Assembly: GCF_017315705.1 (NCBI RefSeq)
Contig: NZ_JAFLRF010000002.1
Location: 124,001-188,000 of the forward strand
Source of the DNA: Trinickia mobilis
GTDB taxonomy: Bacteria > Pseudomonadota > Gammaproteobacteria > Burkholderiales > Burkholderiaceae
Direction: 5' to 3'
Length of the DNA: 64,000 bases
Positions 17,246 to 25,835 of the stretch are shown here, one piece after another. A program made the translations under genes and the position numbers. Every line of letters starts with the position of its first letter. Positions within the stretch are counted from its first letter, which is position 1. The notes under the pieces are model-generated. The model saw nothing but the letters and a program-made list of their open reading frames with translations, did not search any database and was not told the DNA's origin.

Positions 17246-18136
17246 CTACTTCCTGAGCTGTGCGATGAAGGCGCGCGCCGCCGGCCCCGGCGGCGCGTCC
17301 TTGCGGTACACAACCTTCATCGCCATCTGCGCATCGCCCGGCAGGCCTTCCGTGCGAATCTTCACCAACGCGCCACTTTCGAGATCCGCCTTGACCATGT
17401 GCAGGGGCATATGCCCCCAGCCCAGGCCCGCCTTCAGAAAGGCATGCTTGGCCCCCAGATCCGCGAGCCTCCAAGTCAAGGGGGACAGCACACCGAAGTC
17501 GCGTCCCTCGGACAGGGCGGTTCGGTCGCTGAGGACGAGTTGCACGTGCTTCTTGATGACGGCCGCGGAAACGACGCCGCGGCGATTTGCGAGCGGATGA
17601 GAGGGGCTTACGACGGTCACCAGGTCGAGCTCGCGCAAAGGTTCGACCTGCAGTTCGTCCGTGACGATCGGCAGCGTGCCGATCACACCGATGTTGCAAG
17701 TCCGATCCGCCACCAGCTTCATCACGCCGCCCAGCGCCTCGACATAGAGCCGCAGCGGCGTGTGCGGGTAATCCTTCTTGGACTGCGCCGCCGCGCTCGT
17801 CAGGCTGTCCATTGGGTACATCACGTCCATCGCGACGGAGAGCTCAGGCTCCAGACCGTCTCGCATCGCGCGCGCTCGCGCCTTGAAGCCATCGATCGAG
17901 TCGGCCACGGAGCGGGCGTCGAGCAGCAAGCTCCTGCCTGCGTCGGTGAGCTGCGGGTAGCGGGCAGCGCGATCGAACAGCTTCACCTCTAGCTGCGCCT
18001 CGAGATTCGCGAGCGTCTGGCTGACCACGGATTGCGCGCGCCCGAGCTTTCGCCCGGCTGCCGAGAAGCTCCCTTCATCGACCGCCGCGATGAAGGTCCG
18101 AAGCTGGTCCAACGTCACGCCATCAAGCATATCCAT
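17246..18136 (-). CDS. LysR-type transcriptional regulator
   Basis: 296 residues, standard length. N-terminal winged helix: LDQLRTFIAAVDEGSFSAAGRKLGRAQSVVSQTLANLEAQL, followed by the ligand-binding domain. Starts at ATG 18136 with AGGAGCG before it. It is divergent from a pirin gene across 96 nt and convergent with the flavin reductase gene, so the pirin gene is its most likely target together with itself. The space between contains an A/T-rich stretch (about 18151-18171) with TATATCC/AAATATA symmetry that could hold the binding site. Confidence 0.92.
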   Translation of the reverse strand: MDMLDGVTLDQLRTFIAAVDEGSFSAAGRKLGRAQSVVSQTLANLEAQLEVKLFDRAARYPQLTDAGRSLLLDARSVADSIDGFKARARAMRDGLEPELSVAMDVMYPMDSLTSAAAQSKKDYPHTPLRLYVEALGGVMKLVADRTCNIGVIGTLPIVTDELQVEPLRELDLVTVVSPSHPLANRRGVVSAAVIKKHVQLVLSDRTALSEGRDFGVLSPLTWRLADLGAKHAFLKAGLGWGHMPLHMVKADLESGALVKIRTEGLPGDAQMAMKVVYRKDAPPGPAARAFIAQLRK

Positions 18137-18232
18137 CGCTCCTGACGATAGGTTATATCCAAATATATAGGCTTTCGAGATGGAAAGCGAGCTCTTACAT
18201 TACGTGCATTGTGCTTTTTTGAGGGCAGAGCC

Positions 18233-19111
18233 ATGAACATCTCAACAGCCGTACGCACCCCGATTCCGGAAACAAGGGTTGCGCCGCGCCGGGTTGCTTT
18301 TCGCACCGCTGGCAGGGCGCACGGCGGCATTACTCGTCTGGTCAGTCCTTCCGACATCGGAGAGTTGATCAAGCCTTTTGTGTTCCTTGACCACGCCGTG
18401 GTCGTGCCGACCGGCAAGCCGATGTTCGGGATGCACCCGCACTCGGGCATCGCAACCCTCACAACCGTGCTGAGCGGCGGCATCTCCTATGGAGACACGA
18501 CCGGCAAGCATGGCGAACTTCCAGCCGGCGGCCTCGAATGGATGAAGGCCGGCAATGGTGTTTGGCACGACGGAAACGTATTGCCAGGCGAAACCGTACG
18601 CCTCTTTCAACTTTGGGTCGCCCTTCCGCCCTCGCTGGAGAATTCGCCGCCGGAAAGCCAGTACATCTCGCCAGCCCAGGTCCAGCGGGATGGGCCGGTC
18701 CGCGTAGTCCTCGGCCGCTACGGTTCTGCGGCGAGCGCTATCCGCGCGCCTGAGGGCATCAACTACTTCCATGTCGAATTGAACGCTGGGGAGTCGTGGC
18801 GATACGTGCCGCCTGCCGGACACAACGTCGCGTGGCTGGCGATCGACAAGGGCCGCTTGAACGCATCCGAGCCGATCGAGGCAGGGGAATTCGCCGTGTT
18901 CGAGGAATCCGACGGCGCGCCCATCGAGCTGCAAGCCGAGGGCGCGACGTCGTTCGTCATCGGCTCAGCCATCAAGCACCCCCACCCACTGGTGCTCGGC
19001 TACTACTCGGTGCACACGAGCCCGGACGCGCTTGCACAGGGTGAGGCCGAGATCCGCCGCATCGGTCGCGATCTCGCCGCACAGGGTCGCGTCGGCACGG
19101 CTCGACAATGA
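18233..19111 (+). CDS. Pirin family protein (bicupin)
   Basis: 292-residue bicupin. The N-terminal cupin has the pirin metal-binding set: FGMHPHSGIATLTTVL and GLEWMKAGNGVWHDG, providing His residues and Glu, and RLFQLWVALP follows. Bacterial pirins bind iron and act as quercetin dioxygenases or as modulators of other proteins; which applies here is not visible. ATG at 18233 is preceded by GAGGGCAGAG. It is transcribed divergently from the LysR gene, a common arrangement for pirins. Confidence 0.9.
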   Translation: MNISTAVRTPIPETRVAPRRVAFRTAGRAHGGITRLVSPSDIGELIKPFVFLDHAVVVPTGKPMFGMHPHSGIATLTTVLSGGISYGDTTGKHGELPAGGLEWMKAGNGVWHDGNVLPGETVRLFQLWVALPPSLENSPPESQYISPAQVQRDGPVRVVLGRYGSAASAIRAPEGINYFHVELNAGESWRYVPPAGHNVAWLAIDKGRLNASEPIEAGEFAVFEESDGAPIELQAEGATSFVIGSAIKHPHPLVLGYYSVHTSPDALAQGEAEIRRIGRDLAAQGRVGTARQ

Positions 19112-19156
19112 TGCGGGGCCGAGGGGCGACGGAAACGACGAGCGCTCACACGCGCT

Positions 19157-20053
19157 CTACGGTTCGCGCAACCGCGCCTTCAGGAAATCGATGAACAGCC
19201 GCGTTCTTGCGGGCAGCAGACGGGTCTCGGTCACGGCGTGCACCTGAAGCGGCGCGAGGCTCCAGTCGACCAGCACGCGAACGAGGCGCCCCAACGCGAC
19301 GTCGTCCAGCGCGAGCACGTTGTCCAGCACGGCGAGCCCGACACCTCGCATCGCCAGCGCGCGGCTCAGCGCGACACTGTTCATTGCAAAGCGTGTCCCG
19401 ATCATCACGTCGACCGACTCGTCGCCGCGATAGAACGTCCTCGCAACTTGCCCCAGCCTCGCCGCCCCCTCCACGATGCACACCACGTGTCGGTCGAGAT
19501 CGTTCGGGTGCGTGAGCGGCGCGGCGCTCCTCAGGTAATCCGGCGACGCGTACAGATAGCGCGGCAGTACCGAGATCGGCCGCGCGACGAGCGTCGACGG
19601 CGCCGTGGGCGGCGGACCGATGCGGATCGCGAGATCGAAGGGCTCCGTCTGCAGATCGACAGGGCGCGGCGACAGGTCGAACTCGAAAGCGATCAGCGGG
19701 TACGCCTTCGCGAAATCCGCGATGATCGGCGCGAGATAACCGGTGGCGAGGTCCGCGGGCATCGACACCCGCAGCGTGCCGGTCGGACGCTCGGCCACGT
19801 CGAGCAGCGACTCGTGCGCGATCCGCGCTTCCTCGACGATGCTCTGGCAGCGCTTGAAATACACCTCACCCGCTTCCGTCAGCTCGACCTTGCGCGTCGA
19901 GCGATTCAACAGCCGCAGTCCGATCGCCTTCTCCAGCTCCGCGATGTGACGCGACAGCGTCGAGTTCGGCATGTCCAGCGCATCCGCCGCCCGGCGAAAA
20001 CTCTTCGTGCGCGCGACCTCCACGAACAGACGCATGTAGCTCAGCAGTTCCAC
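19157..20053 (-). CDS. LysR-type transcriptional regulator
   Basis: 298 residues. DNA-binding part: MRLFVEVARTKSFRRAADAL and NSTLSRHIAELEKAIGLRLL. The ligand domain contains GTLRVSMPADLATGYLAP, typical of the CrgA/DmlR-like group. The start used is GTG at 20053, with GGAGTAATCGAC upstream; Met7 is a weaker alternative. Divergent from the ene-reductase gene by 105 nt, the usual arrangement for reactive-electrophile-responsive OYE genes, so it probably controls that gene. Confidence 0.92.
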   Translation of the reverse strand: MELLSYMRLFVEVARTKSFRRAADALDMPNSTLSRHIAELEKAIGLRLLNRSTRKVELTEAGEVYFKRCQSIVEEARIAHESLLDVAERPTGTLRVSMPADLATGYLAPIIADFAKAYPLIAFEFDLSPRPVDLQTEPFDLAIRIGPPPTAPSTLVARPISVLPRYLYASPDYLRSAAPLTHPNDLDRHVVCIVEGAARLGQVARTFYRGDESVDVMIGTRFAMNSVALSRALAMRGVGLAVLDNVLALDDVALGRLVRVLVDWSLAPLQVHAVTETRLLPARTRLFIDFLKARLREP

Positions 20054-20064
20054 GTCGATTACTC

Positions 20065-20080
20065 CACTGATGGACCAGTG
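20065..20080. promoter_or_regulatory. Inverted repeat CACTG-N6-CAGTG between LysR and ene-reductase genes
   Basis: Perfect 5-bp arms in the 105-nt divergent promoter region, 12 nt before the LysR start codon, with a related half site CCACTGGTG near 20104-20112. Placement fits autoregulation plus control of the reductase gene, but arm length is short, so this is a candidate only. Confidence 0.4.
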
Positions 20081-20158
20081 TTTTCAATTCTAGATCTTTA
20101 TCCCACTGGTGAATCGGTTCATCGTGTCGATACTCCTTCAACCTTTCGAGGAATCGAC

Positions 20159-21226
20159 ATGAACGCTCTCAACGAAACCGTGCGCATCGGACGCCATACG
20201 CTGCGCAACCGTCTCGTCATGGCGCCGATGACACGCTCGCGCGCCGACGACGCGACCGGCGTGCCCTCCGCCCTCGCCGCGCAGTACTACGCGCAGCGCG
20301 CGGACGCCGGCCTGATCATCGCCGAAGGCACCTTCCCGTCGCCGATGGGCAAAGGCTACGTGCGCACGCCGGGCATCCACTCCGCCGCGCAGATCGACGG
20401 ATGGAAGCGCGTCACCGACGCGGTCCACGCGCGGGGCGGCTTGATTTTCGTGCAGTTGATGCACACCGGACGCATCTCGCACCCGAGCCTGCTGCCGAAC
20501 GGCGCGACGCCCGTCGCGCCTTCGGCGATCGCCGCCGTTGGCCAGGTGTACACCGCGACAGGACCCCAGGACTTCGTCGTGCCGCGCGCGCTCGAGACCG
20601 GCGAGATCGCCGGCATCGTGGACGAATACCGACGCGCCACGCGACACGCGTTGCAAGCCGGCTTCGACGGCGTCGAACTGCATGCGGCCTCCGGTTATCT
20701 GCCGGAACAGTTCCTGTCGTCCGGGACCAACCGACGCACCGACCGCTACGGCGGATCGCCGGAGAATCGCGCGCGCTTCATCGTCGAAGTGCTGAACGCG
20801 ATGATCGACGAAGCGGGCAGCGACCGCACCGGCATCAAGATCTCGCCGGAGATGGGCTTCAACAGCGTGACCGACGCGGCGCCGCAGGAAACCTACCAGT
20901 ACCTCGCGCAGCGGCTCGGCATGCTGAAGCTCGCGTACCTGCATCTCGTGCGGACCGGCAGCGCGTTCGATTACCGCGCGCTGCTGCGGCCGCTGTTCGA
21001 CGGCACGCTGCTTCTCGGCGGCGGACTCGACCGGGACAGCGCGGCGTCGCTGATCGCGCAGCGCGGCGCCGACGCCGCCGTATTCGGCAGCCTGTACCTC
21101 GCGAATCCCGACCTGCTGCAACGCTTCGCCGCCGGTGCACCGCTCAATGCGCCGGAACGCGACACGTTCTATTCCGACGGCCCCCAAGGCTACGTCGACT
21201 ACCCTGCTCTGGAGCAAACACGATGA
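20159..21226 (+). CDS. Alkene reductase, Old Yellow Enzyme family (NemA-like)
   Basis: FMN-dependent ene-reductase, 355 residues, reducing activated C=C bonds (enones, maleimides, nitro compounds) with NAD(P)H. Visible motifs: NRLVMAPMTRSRA near the start, FVQLMHTGRISHPSLLP, FDGVELHAASGYLPEQFLS and TNRRTDRYGGSPENRARF, all diagnostic of the NemA/XenA-B branch; HAASGY holds the substrate-binding His and the region around HAA the usual His/Asn pair. ATG at 20159 follows GAGGAATCGAC. Regulation by the divergent LysR is likely. Confidence 0.93.
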   Translation: MNALNETVRIGRHTLRNRLVMAPMTRSRADDATGVPSALAAQYYAQRADAGLIIAEGTFPSPMGKGYVRTPGIHSAAQIDGWKRVTDAVHARGGLIFVQLMHTGRISHPSLLPNGATPVAPSAIAAVGQVYTATGPQDFVVPRALETGEIAGIVDEYRRATRHALQAGFDGVELHAASGYLPEQFLSSGTNRRTDRYGGSPENRARFIVEVLNAMIDEAGSDRTGIKISPEMGFNSVTDAAPQETYQYLAQRLGMLKLAYLHLVRTGSAFDYRALLRPLFDGTLLLGGGLDRDSAASLIAQRGADAAVFGSLYLANPDLLQRFAAGAPLNAPERDTFYSDGPQGYVDYPALEQTR

Positions 21227-21408
21227 ACCGCCCACTTGGCATCCGTGCTTAGGGCGGCTGCGCGGCCGTATCGATCGATCAGGCGCAGCAAGCGGCTTCC
21301 CGTGCGCCTGCGATTCGCACTCCGAACTATGCCGACGCTGATTTTGATTCACTCCCGCTGTCGGTGTCTGTGCTGTCGTTCGCCGCGAGCGTAGTCGATT
21401 TGATCTGA
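21223..21408 (+). pseudogene. Possible broken small gene overlapping the ene-reductase stop
   Basis: ATG at 21223 overlaps the reductase TGA (ATGA). The frame codes for nine residues (MNRPLGIRA), then TAG at 21250-21252, then another 51 codons before TGA at 21406. The second part (GGCAAVSIDQAQQAASRAPA and onward) has protein-like composition but no family I recognise. It may be a translationally coupled small gene inactivated by an amber codon, or chance. Confidence 0.25.
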
Positions 21409-21480
21409 TCGATGCGAGAAGGCCCGTTGTCTCGCATGGAGGCAATGGGCCGCCTACGGAAGTTCGTCGCGACGACGGTA

Positions 21481-21771
21481 TCAGCGGTCGTCTTCGTGAA
21501 TCGACGACGGATGCCGGCACAGCGCATCCACTTCGATTTCCATAAAACGGAACAGCGGCAATTGGAACAGCAGTTCGTTGAGCTGAGCCGCGCTTTCGAC
21601 ATCGAACACGCTGTAGTTCGCGTATTGCCCGGCGATTCTCCAAAGATGCCGCCATACGCCGTCACGCTGGAGCTTCTGCGCGAACGCTTTCTCTTCCGCG
21701 ATGAGGCGCTGCGCCGTTTCGGGCGGCAGGTCGTGCGGAAGCTTAACGACCATCTTGACGTGAAATAGCAT
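21481..21771 (-). CDS. catC: Muconolactone delta-isomerase
   Basis: Third enzyme of the ortho-cleavage (catechol) branch: isomerises (+)-muconolactone to 3-oxoadipate enol-lactone in the cytoplasm. 96 residues, the family length. MLFHVKMVVKLPHDLPPE is the standard N-terminus; RLIAEEKAFAQKLQRDGVWRHLWRI includes the conserved catalytic-site Glu/Lys and W..LWR segment; NELLFQLPLFRFMEIEV is the C-terminal signature. The start at 21771 has GGGGAATCCG upstream. It is the last gene of catB-catA-catC, 104 nt after catA. Confidence 0.95.
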   Translation of the reverse strand: MLFHVKMVVKLPHDLPPETAQRLIAEEKAFAQKLQRDGVWRHLWRIAGQYANYSVFDVESAAQLNELLFQLPLFRFMEIEVDALCRHPSSIHEDDR

Positions 21772-21875
21772 CGGATTCCCCGTTGGCCAACGCGTATCCG
21801 CCGCGAAAGCGGACCGCGCTTCGTTTCGACAGCGCCGCGGGCCTCGAGAAAGGCTCGCAGCGCGCTTCACCCGCC

Positions 21876-22781
21876 TTACGCGATTTCGGCGCGAACGCGC
21901 TCGACTTCGGTCGACGGCAGGCCTTGGCGATCATGCACCAGCGTGAAGTCGAAGTCGATCAGTGAGAACTGTCCATCGATGCCGTACGACTTGCCGGCCG
22001 CGCCCTCTTCCTTCTTCACTGCCGGCACGAGGCCTTCGCGCGTCGCGAACGCGAAATCGTCCCACAGGTACGGGTCGCCCTCGATGTTGATCTGCGTGGT
22101 CAGCTTCCGGTAGCCGGGCGCCGAGACGAAGAAGTGGATGTGCGCGGGCCGATGGCCGTGACGGCCGAGGAGATCGAGCAACTGCTGCGTCTTGCCCTCG
22201 GGCGGCACGCTGTAGCCGATCGGCACCACGCTGCGGAAGCTGTACGTGCCATCCGCATTCGTGCGGATCGAGCGGCGCAGGTTGAACTCCGGCTGCGATG
22301 CGTCGAAGTACGAGTAGTTGCCGAGATGATTCGCGTGCCACACTTCGACGAGCGCGCCGGCGACGGGCGTGCCGTCTTCGGCTGCCACGCGCCCGCGCAT
22401 CACGAGCGTTTCGCCCGGCTCGTTGCCGTTGTCGAGCCGCGCGTGACCGGTCGATTCCGGTGCGCCGGCCACATAGAGCGGGCCCTCGATCGTGCGCGGC
22501 GTGCCGCCGGCCAGCCCGGCTTTCTGCTCGGCTTCGTCGAGGCGCACGTCCAGGAAGTGCTCGAAGCCCAGGCCCGCGGCGAGCAGCCCGAGTTCGGGAC
22601 CGGCTTCGCCGAGATAGTTGAGCGCGGCCCAGAATTCGCTCGGCGTCACGTCGAGGTCTTCGATCGTATAGAAGAGGTCGCGCACGATACGATTGACGAT
22701 CGCCTTCGCGCGCGCATTGCCTTCATGAGTGGCGCTTGCATCGATCTTGCCGAGCAATGCGTCAATGGCTTTCTTGTCCAT
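21876..22781 (-). CDS. catA: Catechol 1,2-dioxygenase
   Basis: Non-heme Fe(III) intradiol dioxygenase, catechol to cis,cis-muconate; 301 residues. The N-terminal helical dimer domain (ATHEGNARAKAIVNRIVRDL) precedes the beta-sandwich with TIEGPLYVAGAP. Iron ligands fit Tyr156 (LGNYSYFD), Tyr190 (VVPIGYSVPPEG), His214 and His216 (HRPAHIHFFVS). ATG at 22781, with AAGGAGACACAG, is preferred over the frame start at 22811. Between catB and catC, transcribed from the catB side. Confidence 0.96.
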   Translation of the reverse strand: MDKKAIDALLGKIDASATHEGNARAKAIVNRIVRDLFYTIEDLDVTPSEFWAALNYLGEAGPELGLLAAGLGFEHFLDVRLDEAEQKAGLAGGTPRTIEGPLYVAGAPESTGHARLDNGNEPGETLVMRGRVAAEDGTPVAGALVEVWHANHLGNYSYFDASQPEFNLRRSIRTNADGTYSFRSVVPIGYSVPPEGKTQQLLDLLGRHGHRPAHIHFFVSAPGYRKLTTQINIEGDPYLWDDFAFATREGLVPAVKKEEGAAGKSYGIDGQFSLIDFDFTLVHDRQGLPSTEVERVRAEIA

Positions 22782-22837
22782 CTGTGTCTCCTTGATAGAG
22801 TCAATATCCATGCTTGGCTGCAGTTACGGCCGTCGCG

Positions 22838-23998
22838 TCAACGGGTGACCGTCACGCTCGCACCACGTGTCGCGTCGCGGCGCAGCCGGCCGATCCGCTC
22901 CCAATCGAGTTGAATGCCGAGCCCCGGCCCGTCGGGCAGGGCCAGCGAAAAATTCTCGTAACGCAAAGGCTCGGTCAGAATCTCTTCGGTCAAGAGGAGC
23001 GGGCCGAACAGCTCGGTGCCCCATTTAAGCTCGTCGAACGTGCTGAAGAGCTGCGCCGACGCGATCGTGCCGACCGCTCCTTCGAGCATCGTGCCGCCGT
23101 ACAGGTCGATGCCCGAGGCGAGCGCGATGGCCGCGACGTCGGCCGCACCCGTCAAGCCGCCGGATTGCGCGATCTTGACCGCGAAGACGTCGGCGGATTT
23201 CGTGCTCGCGAGCGCAAACGCGTCGACAGGCCCATGCAGCGCCTCGTCCGCCATGACGGGCACGCGAGCGAGCGCCGTGAGCCGTTTGAGCCCGCGCGGG
23301 TTGCCGGCGCCGATCGGCTGCTCGACCAGATCCACGCCCGCGTCCGCCAAACGCCCGATCGCCCACACGGCTTGCGCTTCGCTCCACGCCTGATTCACGT
23401 CGACGCGCACCTCGGCACGGCTGCCGAGCGCCGATTTGATCGCCGCGACATGCGCCACGTCATCGGCGACGGCGCGTGTGCCGATCTTCAGCTTGAAGAC
23501 GCGATGGCGTTTCATCTCCAGCATCGACTCCGCTTCGTCGATATCGCGGCGCGTGTTGCCGCTCGCGAGCGTCCAGGCGACGTCCACCGAATCGCGCACC
23601 CGCCCGCCGAACAATTCCGACAGCGGCACGCCGGCCCGGTGCGCTTGCGCATCGTAGAGCGCGGTTTCGATCGCGCACTTCGCAAAGCGATTGCCCTGGA
23701 ACAGCGTGCGCAGCCGCTTCATCGCCGCGCCGGGCCGCGTCGGGTCCGTTCCGGCGAGCATCGGGGCGAAGTATGTGTCGATGTTGGTCTTGATGCTCTC
23801 CGGACTTTCCTCGCCGTATGCGAGTCCGCCGATCGTCGTTCCCTCTCCCCAGCCCGTTATACCGTCCGAGCATCGAATTCCGACCAATACCAACGTCTGA
23901 CGATTCATCGTCGCCACGGACAGCTTGTGCGGGCGAATCGTGGGCACGTCGACCAGAATCGTCTCGACGGCCTCTATTTTTAGGGGCTTTGCTATCAT
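22838..23998 (-). CDS. catB: Muconate cycloisomerase I
   Basis: Mn-dependent lactonising enzyme, cis,cis-muconate to (+)-muconolactone, enolase superfamily; 386 residues. Catalytic KxK is K169/K171 (FKLKIG); metal ligands D200 (VDVNQAW), E226 (VEQP) and D251 (MADEAL); K275 (AVKIAQSGG) and E306 (GGTMLEGAVG) complete the set. RPHKLSVATM is the substrate-loop signature. The start at 23998 follows GGAGAGAGCCGC. First gene of catBAC and divergent from catR. No catD or ben genes are adjacent, so the pathway must be completed elsewhere. Confidence 0.96.
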   Translation of the reverse strand: MIAKPLKIEAVETILVDVPTIRPHKLSVATMNRQTLVLVGIRCSDGITGWGEGTTIGGLAYGEESPESIKTNIDTYFAPMLAGTDPTRPGAAMKRLRTLFQGNRFAKCAIETALYDAQAHRAGVPLSELFGGRVRDSVDVAWTLASGNTRRDIDEAESMLEMKRHRVFKLKIGTRAVADDVAHVAAIKSALGSRAEVRVDVNQAWSEAQAVWAIGRLADAGVDLVEQPIGAGNPRGLKRLTALARVPVMADEALHGPVDAFALASTKSADVFAVKIAQSGGLTGAADVAAIALASGIDLYGGTMLEGAVGTIASAQLFSTFDELKWGTELFGPLLLTEEILTEPLRYENFSLALPDGPGLGIQLDWERIGRLRRDATRGASVTVTR

Positions 23999-24074
23999 GC
24001 GGCTCTCTCCTGCTGTTGCAGACCATACTAAGAGCAGCGGGCGGCGCAGTCCAACACCGATTCGATCTACTTTC

Positions 24075-24089
24075 ATACTTTGCGGGTAT
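24075..24089. promoter_or_regulatory. BenM/CatM-type operator ATAC-N7-GTAT
   Basis: Exact match to the ATAC-N7-GTAT dyad described for BenM/CatM-type regulators, 2 nt before the catR start and 77 nt from the catB start. A second ATAC half-site lies at 24025-24028, closer to catB, consistent with the usual recognition site plus activation subsite. This supports muconate-responsive control of catB and repression of catR. Confidence 0.75.
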
Positions 24090-24091
24090 GC

Positions 24092-24979
24092 ATGGAACTC
24101 CGACTCCTCCGGTATTTCGTGGCGGTCGCCGAGGAAATGAACATCACGCGCGCGGCCGAGCGTCTGCATATGACGCAGCCGCCGCTGAGCCGCCAGATTC
24201 AGCAAATCGAGGAAAGCGTGGGCCTCGCGCTGTTCGAGCGCGGCTCGCGCCCGTTGCGGCTCACGGAAGCGGGCCGCATCTTCTACGCACAGGCCCAGCG
24301 CCTGATCGCCGAGAGCGATGAGCTGCTGCCGCTCACGCGCCGGCTCGCTCAGCTTGCCGAGCGCATCATCATCGGGTTCGTGTCGTCGACGCTGTATGGG
24401 CCGCTGCCGGAGGTCATCCGCGCCTTCCGCGCGGCCGCGCCTCACATTCAGCTTTCGCTCGTGGAGATGTTTACGATCGAGCAGCTAAGCGCGCTGAAAG
24501 GCGGACGCATCGACGTCGGCTTCGGCCGCCTGCGCTTCGACGACCCGCAGCTCGCGCGCGAAGTGCTGTTCGACGAGCCGTTGATTGCCGCGCTGCCCGA
24601 GGGCCACCCGCTTGCGGCGGCAAACGCGCCGGTCACGCTCGAAGCGCTGGCTTCGGAAACGCTGATCGTGTATCCCTCGACGCCGAGGCCCAGCTTCGCG
24701 GATCAGCAGCTTTCCGCGTTTCGCGACCATGCGCTCGAGCCAGGCAGCACGCAGGAGGTGCGTGAATTGCAAACGGCGCTCGGGCTGGTCGCCGCGCAGG
24801 TCGGCGTGAGTCTCGTGCCGGCGGGTGTCGACGGATTGCGGGCGCGCGGCGTCGTTTATCGTCCGCTCGCGGACGCGCACGTGAGCTCGCCGATCATCAT
24901 GAGCCGCCGCGTCCAGGATCAAAGCGAAACGACGGCGCTCTTCTGCGAGCTCGCGCGGAAGTTCTTTGCGCCGGCGTAA
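24092..24979 (+). CDS. catR: LysR-type regulator of catechol degradation (CatR/CatM-like)
   Basis: 295 residues, the length of CatM/BenM/CatR. N-terminus MELRLLRYFVAVAEEMNITRAAERLHMTQPPLSRQIQQIE is the characteristic start of this subfamily. The ligand domain includes FVSSTLYGPLPEVIRAFR and FEQLSALKGGRIDVGFGR-like (here IEQLSALKGGRIDVGFGR) segments, matching muconate-responsive members. ATG at 24092 is used, without a strong ribosome binding site. Divergent from catB over 93 nt, with a dyad just upstream. Expected to activate catBAC when cis,cis-muconate is bound. Confidence 0.92.
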   Translation: MELRLLRYFVAVAEEMNITRAAERLHMTQPPLSRQIQQIEESVGLALFERGSRPLRLTEAGRIFYAQAQRLIAESDELLPLTRRLAQLAERIIIGFVSSTLYGPLPEVIRAFRAAAPHIQLSLVEMFTIEQLSALKGGRIDVGFGRLRFDDPQLAREVLFDEPLIAALPEGHPLAAANAPVTLEALASETLIVYPSTPRPSFADQQLSAFRDHALEPGSTQEVRELQTALGLVAAQVGVSLVPAGVDGLRARGVVYRPLADAHVSSPIIMSRRVQDQSETTALFCELARKFFAPA

Positions 24980-25004
24980 CTGCGCTTAGGGATCGCGCAC
25001 CGCG

Positions 25005-25688
25005 TCACGGCACCCCGCGTGAGATCAAGTCCGGCTTGGCGTTCGGATCGCGATCCGCAGCCACGTATGTGCCGTCGTAGTAGACATCGAGCCCGGCGCC
25101 GCACATAGGGGCGTCGCCTTTCTGATCCACCTCGAGGTGGTTCAATACGCGCTTGAACGTCAGCACGCATCCTTGCGTGTCGCTCGCCTCGTCGCCGCGG
25201 TAGCGCGCGGCGTCTGCGGCATCGAGCGAGGCCTTGCCCAGCAGTTCGCCCGAGTTCGCACCGGCCCACGCGCTGATTTCAAATTCGAATCCTCGCTTGG
25301 TTACCTCGCGAACGATGAGTTCCGACGACGACAGGCCGCTCGAATCCACCCGCCACCAATGCGCGTCCCATTGAAACGGCTGGTTGCCCGCACGCAGCAC
25401 GGTAAGGCGCTCCGCGTATTGCCGGCGCAGGCACCCGTCGTCGTTTCCGCAGCGGTTGCGATCGGCGAGCCATGCGCGCTGGTCGGCTTTCCAGGCATCG
25501 GCGGCGGGGGGCTTGAGCACTTGCTGGTAGGCGTCGCTCAAATCGCGGTCCATCTTGGTCAGCAACGGGTCCGCGCAGATGCGCTGCTCGGCCGGCGATT
25601 TCGCCTTCGAACAATCGAAGCCCGCCGCGGCTGCGAGCATCGGCAGCATCAGCAACATCGGCAGCAGGAAGAGCGGCTTTTTTATCAC
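25005..25688 (-). CDS. LprI-like (DUF1311) secreted protein
   Basis: 227 residues with an N-terminal signal sequence (KKPLFLLPMLLMLPMLAAAA) followed by FDCSKAKSPAEQRICADPLLTKMDRDLSDAY, the lysozyme-inhibitor LprI N-terminal signature with paired Cys and 'D..L...Y'. A second Cys pair (RNRCGNDDGCLRRQYAERL) completes that domain. The C-terminal half (about 115-227) with two further Cys is not recognised. Exported, probably periplasmic. Start is GTG at 25688 with AGGACCGAGGAC upstream; a TTG 21 nt earlier is possible. The role in lysozyme resistance is known only for some relatives. Confidence 0.8.
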   Translation of the reverse strand: MIKKPLFLLPMLLMLPMLAAAAGFDCSKAKSPAEQRICADPLLTKMDRDLSDAYQQVLKPPAADAWKADQRAWLADRNRCGNDDGCLRRQYAERLTVLRAGNQPFQWDAHWWRVDSSGLSSSELIVREVTKRGFEFEISAWAGANSGELLGKASLDAADAARYRGDEASDTQGCVLTFKRVLNHLEVDQKGDAPMCGAGLDVYYDGTYVAADRDPNAKPDLISRGVP

Positions 25689-25835
25689 TGTCCTCGGTCC
25701 TGTAGACAAACACGTCCAAACGGTCCCTCGATGCCCGCCAGCGAATCAGGCGGCGACGCCGCGAACACCCGCTCGATGTCGCCTGGCTCAGATGAGAGGC
25801 AGCGGAAAGGCCGCCGACGGACGGCGGCCCTTCCC

